A DNA stretch of 64,000 nt from Luteimicrobium xylanilyticum (GTDB lineage Bacteria > Actinomycetota > Actinomycetes > Actinomycetales > Cellulomonadaceae): assembly GCF_009429125.1 (NCBI RefSeq), contig NZ_CP045529.1, forward strand, positions 682,001 to 746,000, written 5' to 3'. The number at the start of each line of letters is the position of its first letter. Within the stretch, counting starts at the first letter, position 1. Below are positions 18,399-26,534 of this stretch, one piece after another. The notes below the pieces were generated by a model that was given only the letters and a program-made list of their open reading frames with translations, did no database searches and was not told the origin of the DNA. A program made the translations under genes and the position numbers.

Positions 18399-19049
18399 TC
18401 AGGCCAGCTCGGCCGGCTCGCCCGTGACCAGGTAGGCGATGCGGCGCGCCACCGACACCGCGTGGTCGCCGAAGCGCTCGTAGTAGCGCGACGCGAGCGT
18501 CACGTCGATGGTCTCCTGGACCGAGCCGATCCAGTCCGCGGACAGCAGCGCGCCGAACGTTTGCTCGTGGAGCACGTCGAGCAGGTCGTCGTCCCGCTCC
18601 ACGGTCGTGGCGAGCGCGAGGTCGCGCGTCTCGAGGAGCGCGGTGGTCCGCCGGGCGACTCGGGTGGCGGCGTCGTGCATCTGGGTGAACGTGTCGGTGA
18701 CGGTCGGGGGCAGCGCGTGCGCGGGGTAGCTGCGGCGCGCGAGCTGGGCGAGGTGGCGGGCGAGGTCGCCCATGCGCTCCAGGCTCGAGCTCATGCGGAG
18801 CGCGGTCACGACCACTCGAAGGTCGGTGGCGACGGGAGCCTGCTGGGCGAGCAGGCGGACGCACTGCTCGTCGAGATCGCGCTCGCGCGCGTCGATCTCG
18901 CGGTCGGACGCGATGACCTCCTGGGCCAGGGCGAGGTCGGCGGTCAGGACGGCCTGGCCCGCGTCCGTGATGGCGCGCTCGACCAGCCGGCTCATCGCCG
19001 TGAGGTCGTCACCCACCTGGCGCAGCTCGGCCTCGAAGATCTCTCTCAT
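18399..19049 (-). CDS. phoU: Phosphate signalling protein PhoU
   Basis: 216-residue all-helical protein with two repeated three-helix bundles. PhoU proteins dampen Pho signalling by linking the Pst transporter to the sensor kinase, here probably SenX3. Visible metal-site segments are VIASDREIDARERDLDEQC and the matching second-repeat region ERDDDLLDVLHEQ; the end is ASRYYERFGDHAVSVARRI, a family hallmark. It is divergent from senX3 with 143 bases between them. ATG 19049 (complement) was chosen because homology starts at MREIFEAELRQV. Confidence 0.95.
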   Translation of the reverse strand: MREIFEAELRQVGDDLTAMSRLVERAITDAGQAVLTADLALAQEVIASDREIDARERDLDEQCVRLLAQQAPVATDLRVVVTALRMSSSLERMGDLARHLAQLARRSYPAHALPPTVTDTFTQMHDAATRVARRTTALLETRDLALATTVERDDDLLDVLHEQTFGALLSADWIGSVQETIDVTLASRYYERFGDHAVSVARRIAYLVTGEPAELA

Positions 19050-19180
19050 GCGCGCCAGGCTCGCACGCGCGGGCGCACGTCGTCGGACCGTTCGGTGAAC
19101 GCCGGACCGACTGCCGGTGAACAGTTCGCGGCGGCTGCCCGCGTGGCGGTCTCTTCGCCCGGCCGGGCGCGCCGGGTCCG

Positions 19181-19186
19181 TAGGCT
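19181..19186 (+). promoter_or_regulatory. -10 box for senX3, probable leaderless start
   Basis: TAGGCT ends six bases before the senX3 GTG at 19193, with no Shine-Dalgarno sequence between them. It lies in the phoU-senX3 divergent region. Confidence 0.5.
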
Positions 19187-19192
19187 GATGGC

Positions 19193-20449
19193 GTGAACTT
19201 CCTCGACGGCGGCTGGACGGCGCTCGCGGCGGGCCTCGTCGGCCTGCTCGTCGGCGTCTCCGCCGTGCTCGCGTTCCGGGTGAGCGAGCGACAGCGTTCG
19301 CGACCGGCGGGCCGCGCGTCGGGCGGGACCGAGTCCGCCTCGTCGAGCCCGGGTCTCGACGAGGGCCTGGTCCGGGTGCTGGCCGTGCTCCGCTCGGCCG
19401 CGGTCGTGCTCGACGACGAGGACCGGGTCGTGCGGGCCAGCCCGCCCGCGTACGCCCTGGGCGTGGTCCGGTCGTCGGAGGTCGCGCACGCGGCGATCCG
19501 CGACCTCGTGGCGGCGGTCCGCCGGGACGGCGTGATCCGCGACGAGGAGCTCGAGCTGCCGCGCGGTCCCGTCGGCCGGGGGACCGTGGTGCTGCAGGTG
19601 CGGGTCGCCCAGGTGACGCCGCACCTCCTGCTCGTGCTCGCGGAGGACCGCACGGAGGCACGCCGGACCGAGGCGATCCGCCGCGACTTCGTCGTCAACG
19701 TGTCGCACGAGCTCAAGACCCCGGTCGGCGCGCTCGCGCTGCTCGCCGAGACGGTGCAGGACGCCGCCGACGACCCGGAGGCGGTGCGCAGGTTCGCGGG
19801 CCGCATCGTGACCGAGTCCGAACGGCTGTCCGCGCTCGTGCACGAGATCATCGAGCTCTCCCGCCTGCAGGCGGCGAGCGCGGCCCAGCAGGTCACGGTC
19901 GTGCCGGCCCGCGCCGTCGTCGACGAGGCCGCGGCGCGCGCCCGGACGACGGCGCAGGCCAAGGGGATCCGGATCGCCGTCGGCGGCGACCTCGACGCCC
20001 GCCTCTACGGCGACCACGCCCTGCTCGTGACGGCGGTGCGCAACCTCCTCGACAACGCGGTCGCCTACTCGGGCGAGCACGCCCAGGTGTCCGTCGGCGT
20101 CCGGCAGGAGGGCGACCTCGTCGAGATCGCCGTCGTCGACGAGGGCATCGGCATCGCCCCCGAGGACCAGCAGCGGGTGTTCGAGCGCTTCTTCCGTGTC
20201 GACCCCGCCCGCTCGCGGGCGACCGGCGGCACCGGGCTCGGCCTCAGCATCGTCAAGCACGTCGCGGCCGACCACGGCGGCGAGGTGACCGTCTGGTCCG
20301 AGCCGGGGCACGGCGCGACGTTCACGTTGCGCATCCCTGCCGCGCCCGACGACGTCCCGCGCGTCGCCGGTGACGACCCGGACGACGTCAGCACCGGTCT
20401 TGACGAGCCCGACCGACCGACCGACCGAACCAAGGAGGTGGATGCGTGA
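19193..20449 (+). CDS. senX3: Sensor histidine kinase SenX3
   Basis: 418-residue membrane kinase that responds to phosphate status and phosphorylates RegX3. It has one N-terminal membrane helix (residues about 8-28), a PAS-like sensing region, the dimerisation/H-box NVSHELKTPVGAL (phospho-acceptor His near residue 173), and a C-terminal ATPase with N-box LLDNAVAYS, G1 DEGIGIAPEDQ and G2 GGTGLGLSIVKH. The C-terminal 40 residues are acidic and variable. It overlaps regX3 by GTGA. The single-helix, PAS-containing form matches mycobacterial SenX3 rather than PhoR. Confidence 0.93.
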   Translation: MNFLDGGWTALAAGLVGLLVGVSAVLAFRVSERQRSRPAGRASGGTESASSSPGLDEGLVRVLAVLRSAAVVLDDEDRVVRASPPAYALGVVRSSEVAHAAIRDLVAAVRRDGVIRDEELELPRGPVGRGTVVLQVRVAQVTPHLLLVLAEDRTEARRTEAIRRDFVVNVSHELKTPVGALALLAETVQDAADDPEAVRRFAGRIVTESERLSALVHEIIELSRLQAASAAQQVTVVPARAVVDEAAARARTTAQAKGIRIAVGGDLDARLYGDHALLVTAVRNLLDNAVAYSGEHAQVSVGVRQEGDLVEIAVVDEGIGIAPEDQQRVFERFFRVDPARSRATGGTGLGLSIVKHVAADHGGEVTVWSEPGHGATFTLRIPAAPDDVPRVAGDDPDDVSTGLDEPDRPTDRTKEVDA

Positions 20450-21180
20450 CCCGCATCCTCGTGGTGGAGGACGAGGAGTCCTACCGCGACCCGCTCACCT
20501 ACCAGCTCGAGCGCGAGGGCTTCGACGTGGCGGCCGCCGCGACGGGGCCCGAGGCGCTCACGGCGTACGACGCGCTCGAGTCGCAGGGCGGCGTCGACCT
20601 CGTGCTCCTCGACCTCATGCTGCCCGGCCTCGACGGGACGGAGGTGTGCCGCGAGCTGCGGCGCCGTGGCGACGTGCCGGTCATCATGCTGACCGCCAAG
20701 GACACCGAGATCGACAAGGTCGTCGGCCTGGAGCTCGGCGCCGACGACTACGTCACCAAGCCCTACTCGTTCCGCGAGCTGCTGGCGCGCATGCGGGCCG
20801 TGCTGCGTCGTCGTGCCTCCTCCCAACCCGCCGCTGGTGGGGGTGCCGCGGACGCCGACGAGATCGACGACGACGTCCTCGAGGTCGGTCCGGTCCGCAT
20901 GGACGTCGACCGGCACACCGTCACGGTGGGCGGCGAGCCCGTGTCGTTCCCGCTCAAGGAGTTCGAGCTGCTCGAGCTGCTGCTGCGCAACGCGGGCCGC
21001 GTCCTGACCCGCGGGCAGCTCATCGACCGGGTGTGGGGCTCCGACTACGTCGGCGACACCAAGACCCTCGACGTCCACGTCAAGCGCGTGCGGGCCAAGA
21101 TCGAGCCGGACCCGGGCAACCCGCAGCACCTGCTGACGGTCCGCGGGCTCGGGTACCGGTTCGTCGACGACGAGGACTGA
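20446..21180 (+). CDS. regX3: Response regulator RegX3 (OmpR family)
   Basis: 244-residue regulator of phosphate-starvation genes. The receiver domain (residues 1-120) has the acidic pair VEDEE, the phospho-acceptor Asp in VLLDLMLPGLDG, MLTAKD and the conserved lysine in VTKPYSFRELLARM. An OmpR-type winged helix follows (FPLKEFELLELLLRNAGRV; DTKTLDVHVKRVRAKIE; VRGLGYRF). The domains are separated by a Gly/Ala/Asp linker. AAGGAGG lies 10 bases before the start, and the start overlaps senX3. Confidence 0.95.
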   Translation: MTRILVVEDEESYRDPLTYQLEREGFDVAAAATGPEALTAYDALESQGGVDLVLLDLMLPGLDGTEVCRELRRRGDVPVIMLTAKDTEIDKVVGLELGADDYVTKPYSFRELLARMRAVLRRRASSQPAAGGGAADADEIDDDVLEVGPVRMDVDRHTVTVGGEPVSFPLKEFELLELLLRNAGRVLTRGQLIDRVWGSDYVGDTKTLDVHVKRVRAKIEPDPGNPQHLLTVRGLGYRFVDDED

Positions 21181-21370
21181 GGGAGCGCGTCGCCGGCGTC
21201 GAAGAGCGGGAGGTCCTCGGTGTGGGGGCCCGGTCGTGTGACGGTGCACGAACTCTCGGGCCGAGCATGGGGTTGTGCGCATGTTCGGCGCTGAGAAGGG
21301 GGAGACACGCATGGTCGGCGCGGTGGCTGAGTCGTTGCCTGCGTCGGCGGGTCACAGTTTGGTCTCGTCC
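21181..21370. other. Intergenic stretch without a recognised gene
   Basis: The regX3-ytfQ gap (21181-21506) holds no gene I can support. The first 190 bases show no clear terminator for regX3 and no ribosome-binding site with a following open frame. The remainder is the ytfQ promoter and operator region described separately. Confidence 0.5.
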
Positions 21371-21430
21371 TTGACACTCGCTCGTGTGTGAGCGCTAACA
21401 TCGGTCCTCAAGCGCATGTGAGCGCTAACA
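21371..21430 (+). promoter_or_regulatory. ytfQ promoter with two LacI-type operators
   Basis: A consensus -35 TTGACA at 21371-21376 is followed, after 19 bases, by TAACAT at 21396-21401. Two identical 14-bp sites, TGTGAGCGCTAACA, lie at 21387-21400 (covering the -10) and 21417-21430, 30 bp apart. This is the LacI-family operator form (TGT, central CG, ACA). The LacI regulator at 34447 is one candidate to bind it. Repression by promoter occlusion is the likely mode. Confidence 0.75.
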
Positions 21431-21506
21431 ATGCCGCCTGGGGAGGCGGCGGGACTCGATGACGAGCGCCCGGCCAGAGTCGGCCGGGGCATCTCAAGGA
21501 GGAGAT

Positions 21507-22487
21507 ATGAACACCAAGCGCACCCGCCGCCTGACGCTCGGGGCCGTCGCGGCGATCGCAGCACTGGGGCTCGCAGCGTGCAGCAGCGGTGGCTCGTCCG
21601 GCTCGGACGACACCAAGGGCTCCGGCGGGGACACCATCAAGGTCGGCTTCTCGCAGCTCGGCGCCGAGTCGGGCTGGCGCACTGCGAACACGGACTCCGT
21701 CAAGGCCGCCTTCACGAAGGACAAGGGCTTCGACCTGACGTTCGTCGACGCGCAGCAGAAGCAGGAGAACCAGATCAAGGCGATCCGCGACTTCATCGAC
21801 CAGGGCGTCGACGCGATCGCGTTCTCGCCGGTCGTCGAGACCGGATGGGACCAGGTGCTCCAGGAGGCCAAGGACGCCGAGATCCCCGTCGTCCTCGTCG
21901 ACCGCACCGTCAAGACGAGCGTCTCCGACCCGTACGCCACGTACATCGGCAACGACTTCGAGAAGGAGGGCGAGACCGCCGTCGCCTGGATCAAGAAGAA
22001 CGCCGCCGACGCGAAGATCTTCGAGCTCCAGGGCACGCTCGGCTCCTCGGCTCAGGTCGACCGTGAGAAGCCCGTCGACTCCGAGCTCGGCAGCCAGATC
22101 GTCGGCAAGGCGTCCGGCAACTTCACGCGCGCCGAGGGCAAGGCGGCCACCGAGGCGGCGCTGCAGGCCTACCCGAACATGACGATGATCGTGTCGCACA
22201 ACGACGACATGGCACTCGGCGCCATCGAGGCCATCGAGGCCGCCGGCAAGAAGCCCGGCACCGACATCAAGATCGTGTCGTTCGACGGCGTCCGGGACGG
22301 GCTGCAGGCGCTCCACGACAAGAAGATCAACTACATCGTCGAGTGCAACCCGGTCTACGGCGACCAGATCGCCGACCTCGTGAAGAAGGTCGTGAACGGC
22401 GAGGACGTGGCGAAGTCCACCATCGTCCCGGACGAGGCGTTCGACCAGACGATCACGCAGGAGACCATCGACGCGCGCAAGTACTGA
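21507..22487 (+). CDS. ytfQ: Sugar ABC transporter substrate-binding lipoprotein (YtfQ-like, furanose)
   Basis: 326-residue periplasmic-binding-protein-fold lipoprotein. Signal sequence and lipobox are visible (LGLAAC, lipid-carrying Cys near residue 26), followed by a Ser/Gly linker. The mature part closely follows E. coli YtfQ, the galactofuranose-binding protein: GFSQLGAESGWRTANT, QQKQENQIKAIRDFI, APVV-like SPVVETGWD, VLVDR and VSFDGVRDGLQAL. Such proteins bind the furanose form of sugars such as galactofuranose; arabinofuranose is an alternative given the neighbours. ATG 21507 follows AAGGAGGAG. It leads the ytfQ-ytfR-ytfT-yjfF operon. Confidence 0.9.
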   Translation: MNTKRTRRLTLGAVAAIAALGLAACSSGGSSGSDDTKGSGGDTIKVGFSQLGAESGWRTANTDSVKAAFTKDKGFDLTFVDAQQKQENQIKAIRDFIDQGVDAIAFSPVVETGWDQVLQEAKDAEIPVVLVDRTVKTSVSDPYATYIGNDFEKEGETAVAWIKKNAADAKIFELQGTLGSSAQVDREKPVDSELGSQIVGKASGNFTRAEGKAATEAALQAYPNMTMIVSHNDDMALGAIEAIEAAGKKPGTDIKIVSFDGVRDGLQALHDKKINYIVECNPVYGDQIADLVKKVVNGEDVAKSTIVPDEAFDQTITQETIDARKY

Positions 22488-22497
22488 CGCGCCCCTC

Positions 22498-22559
22498 GTC
22501 CCGCGCCGAGAGGCGCGGGACGTCGTCGGCGGCGGGGCGAGCGCACCCGCCCCGCCGCC
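22498..22559 (+). terminator. Two tandem hairpins between ytfQ and ytfR
   Basis: Hairpin 1 has a perfect 10-bp stem (22498-22507 with 22512-22521) and a 4-base loop; hairpin 2 has a perfect 12-bp stem (22528-22539 with 22548-22559) and an 8-base loop. They probably stabilise the ytfQ part of the message or cause partial termination, so that the binding protein is made in excess of the other subunits. Confidence 0.65.
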
Positions 22560-22595
22560 CGCTCCACAGCCACCACCGCAGGACGGAAGACGCCG

Positions 22596-24143
22596 ATGTC
22601 CACCACGTCCACGACGGCCAGCGAGCCAGTCGTCCGGATGACCGGGATCACCATCGAGTTCCCGGGTGTCAAGGCCCTCGACGGGGTCGATCTCACGCTC
22701 CGCCCCGGCGAGGTCCACGCCCTCATGGGCGAGAACGGCGCCGGCAAGTCGACGCTCATCAAGGCGCTCACCGGCGTCTACCGCATCGACGCCGGCACGA
22801 TCGCCGTGGCCGGCACGGCGCGGCGCTTCGACGGGCCCGCCGACGCCCAGGAGGCCGGCGTCAGCACGGTCTACCAGGAGGTCAACCTCGCCCCCAACCT
22901 CTCCGTCGCGGAGAACATCATGCTGGGGCACGAGGTCCGGCTCGGGCCGTTCGTGAACTGGCCCGCGACCCGCCGTGCCGCTCGGACCCACCTGGCCCGC
23001 CTCGGCCTCGACCTCGACCCCATGTCGATGCTCGGCACCCACTCCATCGCGATCCAGCAGCTCTGCGCCATCGCGCGGGCCATGGTCGTCGACGCGAAGG
23101 TCCTCATCCTCGACGAGCCGACGTCGAGCCTCGACAAGGCCGAGGTCGCACAGCTCTTCGACGTGATGCGGCAGCTCCGGGCCGACGGCGTCGCGATCCT
23201 CTTCGTGTCGCACTTCCTCGACCAGGTCTACGAGATCACCGACCGGCTGACGGTCCTGCGCAACGGGCGCCTCGTCGGCGAGTACCTCACCGCGGAACTG
23301 CCGCGACTCGAGCTCGTGTCCAAGATGGTCGGCCGTGCGAGCGAGGACCTCGCCGACATCGAGAAGGCGGCGCGGCGGACCACGACCCACGACCTCACGG
23401 GTCGGGAGCCGGTGCTGCGGGCCCTCGGCCTGGGCCGTGACGGCACCGTCGAGCCGTTCGACCTCGACCTCTACGAGGGCGAGATCGTCGGGGTCGCGGG
23501 CCTGCTCGGATCGGGCCGCACCGAGGTCGCGCGCCTGCTCTACGGCGCGGACCGGGCCGACAGCGGCACGCTCACTGTGCGGGGCGCGGGCGTCAGGGCG
23601 GCGAGCCCGCTCGGCTCGCTGCAGCGCGGCGTCGCCCTCGCCTCGGAGGACCGCAAGAAGGAAGGGATCATCGGGGACCTCACGGTCCGCGAGAACATCG
23701 CGCTCGCGATGCAGGCCGAGCGGGGCGCGTGGCGCAAGGTCCCGGCCAAGGAGCTCGACGCGACCGTCGCCCGGTACATCGAGGCGCTCGCCATCCACCC
23801 CGCGAACCCCGACGCCCTCATCAAGAACCTGTCGGGCGGCAACCAGCAGAAGGTGCTGCTCGCGCGGTGGCTCGCCACCGCGCCCCAGCTGCTGCTGCTC
23901 GACGAGCCGACCCGCGGCATCGACGTCGGCGCCAAGGCCGAGATCCAGCGGCTCGTCGCCGAGCTCGCGAGCGAGGGCATGAGCGTCGTGTTCATCTCCT
24001 CCGAGCTCGAGGAGGTCCTGCGGCTGTCGCACCGCGTCGTCGTCATGCGTGACCGCCAGAAGATCGGCGAGCTCACCAACGGGCCGGACGTCACGGCCTC
24101 CACCGTCCTCGAGACCATCGCAGCCAGCGGGAGCGCCTCATGA
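22596..24143 (+). CDS. ytfR: Sugar ABC transporter ATP-binding protein, two ATPase domains (YtfR-like)
   Basis: 515-residue cytosolic ATPase with tandem nucleotide-binding domains, as in RbsA, AraG and YtfR. Domain 1 has Walker A GENGAGKSTL, a non-standard signature region HSIAIQQLCAIARAM and Walker B ILILDEPTSSLD. Domain 2 has a degenerate Walker A LLGSGRTEVARLL, the intact signature LSGGNQQKVLLARWL and LLLLDEPTRGIDVGAK. This asymmetry is normal for the family. It drives import through YtfT and YjfF. ATG 22596 lies after the two hairpins, and the 3' end overlaps ytfT by ATGA. Confidence 0.95.
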   Translation: MSTTSTTASEPVVRMTGITIEFPGVKALDGVDLTLRPGEVHALMGENGAGKSTLIKALTGVYRIDAGTIAVAGTARRFDGPADAQEAGVSTVYQEVNLAPNLSVAENIMLGHEVRLGPFVNWPATRRAARTHLARLGLDLDPMSMLGTHSIAIQQLCAIARAMVVDAKVLILDEPTSSLDKAEVAQLFDVMRQLRADGVAILFVSHFLDQVYEITDRLTVLRNGRLVGEYLTAELPRLELVSKMVGRASEDLADIEKAARRTTTHDLTGREPVLRALGLGRDGTVEPFDLDLYEGEIVGVAGLLGSGRTEVARLLYGADRADSGTLTVRGAGVRAASPLGSLQRGVALASEDRKKEGIIGDLTVRENIALAMQAERGAWRKVPAKELDATVARYIEALAIHPANPDALIKNLSGGNQQKVLLARWLATAPQLLLLDEPTRGIDVGAKAEIQRLVAELASEGMSVVFISSELEEVLRLSHRVVVMRDRQKIGELTNGPDVTASTVLETIAASGSAS

Positions 24144-25234
24144 CCGGCACCGTCGCCACCGACCCGACCCCTTCGCCCGCGGACCGCGCCCGGCGGACCT
24201 TCTCCCGGCTCGCCGGACACACGCTGTTCTGGCCCGTCGTCGCGCTCGTCGTGCTGCTCCTCGCGTGCGGCGTCGTGAGCCCCGGCTTCCTCGACGTGAC
24301 CGTCCAGGACGGCCACCTGTTCGGTCAGGTCGTCGACATCCTGCGCCAGAGCGCCACGCCTCTGCTCCTCGCGATCGGCATGTGCCTCGTGATCGCGACG
24401 GGCGGCATCGACCTCTCGGTGGGGGCCGTCATGGCGATCTCGCTCGCGGTGTCCCTCACGTACATCGCGGAGTCGGGCAGCGGCACGACCGTGGGGACGG
24501 CGCTGACCGGGCTGGCCCTGGGGCTCGTGGTCGCGCTCGTCATCGGCGCGTTCAACGGCTTCCTGGTGACCGTGCTCGGGATCCAGCCGTTCATCGCGAC
24601 CCTCATCCTCATGATCGCGGGCCGCGGCATCGCGATGCTCATCACCAAGGGCCAGATCACCACGGTGACGAGCCCGCCGTTCAAGGCGATCGGCTCCGGC
24701 TACGTCCTCGGGATCCCGATGCCGGTGGTCATCGCCGCGGGCGTGTTCGCGCTCGTGGTCCTGCTGGTCCGCGGGACGGCTCTGGGCATGCTCCTCGAGT
24801 CGATCGGCATCAACCGCGAGGCCAGCCGGCTGGCGGGTGTGAAGTCCCGCAACATCACGTGGTTCGTCTACGCGCTGTGCGGGCTGCTCGCGGGGCTCGC
24901 GGGCATCGTCTACGGGGCGCCGACCATGGCCGCGGACGCCAACAACGTCGGCCTCATGAAGGAGCTCGACGCGATCATGGTCGTCGTCCTGGGCGGCACG
25001 AAGCTCGAGGGCGGGAAGTTCTCGCTCGCCGGCTGCGTCGTCGGTGCGCTCATCCTGTCGACCCTGGAGCGGGCCGTCGTGATCTTCCACCTGCCCACCC
25101 AGGTCACGCCGCTGTTCAAGGCGCTCATCCTCATCATCGTCTGCATCGCCGGCTCCGACCGCCTGCGTTCCCGGGCGGGGGCTGCGCGTCGCGCCCGCCG
25201 CACGCCCGCCGTCCCCGTGGAGGTGGCCGCATGA
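24140..25234 (+). CDS. ytfT: Sugar ABC transporter permease (YtfT-like)
   Basis: 364-residue inner-membrane permease of the BPD_transp_2 (ribose/furanose) type with about eight to ten helices. It has the family segment TGGIDLSVGAVMAISLAV, IQPFIATLILMIAGRG and the EAA-like loop GINREASRLAGVKSRNITWF followed by GGTKLEGGKFSLAG. It forms a heterodimer with YjfF, encoded next with an ATGA overlap. The C-terminus is a short Arg/Ala-rich cytosolic tail. Confidence 0.93.
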   Translation: MTGTVATDPTPSPADRARRTFSRLAGHTLFWPVVALVVLLLACGVVSPGFLDVTVQDGHLFGQVVDILRQSATPLLLAIGMCLVIATGGIDLSVGAVMAISLAVSLTYIAESGSGTTVGTALTGLALGLVVALVIGAFNGFLVTVLGIQPFIATLILMIAGRGIAMLITKGQITTVTSPPFKAIGSGYVLGIPMPVVIAAGVFALVVLLVRGTALGMLLESIGINREASRLAGVKSRNITWFVYALCGLLAGLAGIVYGAPTMAADANNVGLMKELDAIMVVVLGGTKLEGGKFSLAGCVVGALILSTLERAVVIFHLPTQVTPLFKALILIIVCIAGSDRLRSRAGAARRARRTPAVPVEVAA

Positions 25235-26388
25235 CCAGCACCCAGACCCCGGCCCCGGCGACGACGTCGCGTCGTACGAAGGGCGGAGCGCCGCGGCCCG
25301 GCAGCACGGGCGGCATAGCCGACGTCGCGCGCCGGTGGGGCCACCGGCTCGCCGACCGGCGCTTCCTGCCGGTCGCCGGCACGCTGCTCACTCTCGTGCT
25401 GATCCTCGTGATCGGCCAGGCGCGCTACTCGACGGACACCCGCAGCTTCGTCAACATGCGGCTGTTCTCGAACCTGCTCGTCGACAACTCGTACCTGCTC
25501 GTCCTGGCCGTCGGCATGACGTTCGTGATCCTCACGGGCGGCATCGACCTGTCGGTGGGCGCCGTCGTGGCGCTCGTCGGGCTGGTCGTCGCGAAGCTCC
25601 TCATCCTGGGGGTCCCGCTGCCGCTCGTGCTGCTCGCTGGCGTGCTCGTCGGGACGGTGTTCGGGCTCCTGATCGGGGTGCTCGTGCAGTACTTCTCGAT
25701 CCAACCGTTCATCGCGTCGCTCGCCGCGATGTTCCTCGCGCGCGGCCTGTGCAACGTCGTGAGCGTCGAGTCCCTCGCGATCGAGGACAAGGGCTTCACC
25801 GACCTCGCGTCGTGGCGGCTCAAGTTCGGGCACGGCCCGAGCATCTGGTACATCAACCTGTCGATGATCGTGGCGCTCGTCGTCGTCCTCGTGGCCGTCT
25901 ACCTGCTCCACTACACCCGCTTCGGCCGCACGGTCTACGGGCTGGGCGCGGGCGACGGCGGCCAGGCCGTGGGGCTGATGGGCCTGCGGGCGGCGCGCAC
26001 CAAGGTGTGGGTCTACGTCATCTCGGGGACGTGCGCCGGGATCGCGGGCATCCTGTTCGCCTTCTACACCCGGTCCGGCTTCAACCTCACGGGCATCGGC
26101 ATGGAGCTCGACGCGATCGCGTCGGTCGTGATCGGCGGGGCGATGCTCACCGGCGGCAGCGGCTTCGTCCTCGGGTCCGTGGCGGGCGTGCTCGTCTACG
26201 GCCTCATCCAGGTGCTCATCGCCCGCGAGGGCCTCGACTCCTGGTGGACCAAGGTCTTCATCGGCGCGGTGCTGCTGCTGTTCGTCCTGCTGCAGCGCGC
26301 ACTGAGCACCGGCCAGAAGCGCCGGCGCAAGAAGAACAAGGAGGAGAGCCCGGCACCGCCTCCGGCGGCAGCACCGGCCGTCTCCTGA
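25231..26388 (+). CDS. yjfF: Sugar ABC transporter permease (YjfF-like)
   Basis: 385-residue partner permease. About 45 low-complexity cytosolic residues precede the first helix (LPVAGTLLTLVLILVIG). It has LTGGIDLSVGAVVALVGLVV, IQPFIASLAAMFLARGL and GGAMLTGGSGFVLGSVAGV. It resembles E. coli YjfF in length and order. ATG 25231 overlaps ytfT. The Lys/Arg-rich C-terminus (KRRRKKNKEES) is cytosolic. A terminator hairpin follows. Confidence 0.92.
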   Translation: MTSTQTPAPATTSRRTKGGAPRPGSTGGIADVARRWGHRLADRRFLPVAGTLLTLVLILVIGQARYSTDTRSFVNMRLFSNLLVDNSYLLVLAVGMTFVILTGGIDLSVGAVVALVGLVVAKLLILGVPLPLVLLAGVLVGTVFGLLIGVLVQYFSIQPFIASLAAMFLARGLCNVVSVESLAIEDKGFTDLASWRLKFGHGPSIWYINLSMIVALVVVLVAVYLLHYTRFGRTVYGLGAGDGGQAVGLMGLRAARTKVWVYVISGTCAGIAGILFAFYTRSGFNLTGIGMELDAIASVVIGGAMLTGGSGFVLGSVAGVLVYGLIQVLIAREGLDSWWTKVFIGAVLLLFVLLQRALSTGQKRRRKKNKEESPAPPPAAAPAVS

Positions 26389-26406
26389 ACCACGCGCGAT
26401 GCGGCC

Positions 26407-26437
26407 TCCGGGGTCGCGTCGGTGGAACGACCCCGGA
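26407..26437 (+). terminator. Terminator after yjfF
   Basis: A perfect 10-bp stem (26407-26416 with 26428-26437) and an 11-base loop lies 19 bases after the yjfF stop, before the GH43 gene's own control region. Confidence 0.65.
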
Positions 26438-26498
26438 CGACGAGGACCCCGCAGGTCGGCGGCCCTGCGTCGGCACGTCGGGCGCGTTCCGGGCGCTC

Positions 26499-26510
26499 GA
26501 TATCGATATC
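26499..26510. promoter_or_regulatory. 12-bp palindrome upstream of the GH43 gene
   Basis: A perfect AT-containing palindrome, GATATCGATATC, lies 24 bases before the GH43 start in otherwise very GC-rich DNA. It may be an operator or part of a -10 region. It differs from the LacI-type sites in this window, and I did not find it elsewhere here. Confidence 0.5.
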
Positions 26511-26534
26511 CGAACACCGAAGGGAAGCTCGACG

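Noticed and set aside
18297-18435. Short open frames reading RRPYYFA-like peptides through the repeat arrays
   Set aside because: The 29-bp period shifts the frame at each copy, so the peptides are only a by-product of the repeat, and no start site supports them.
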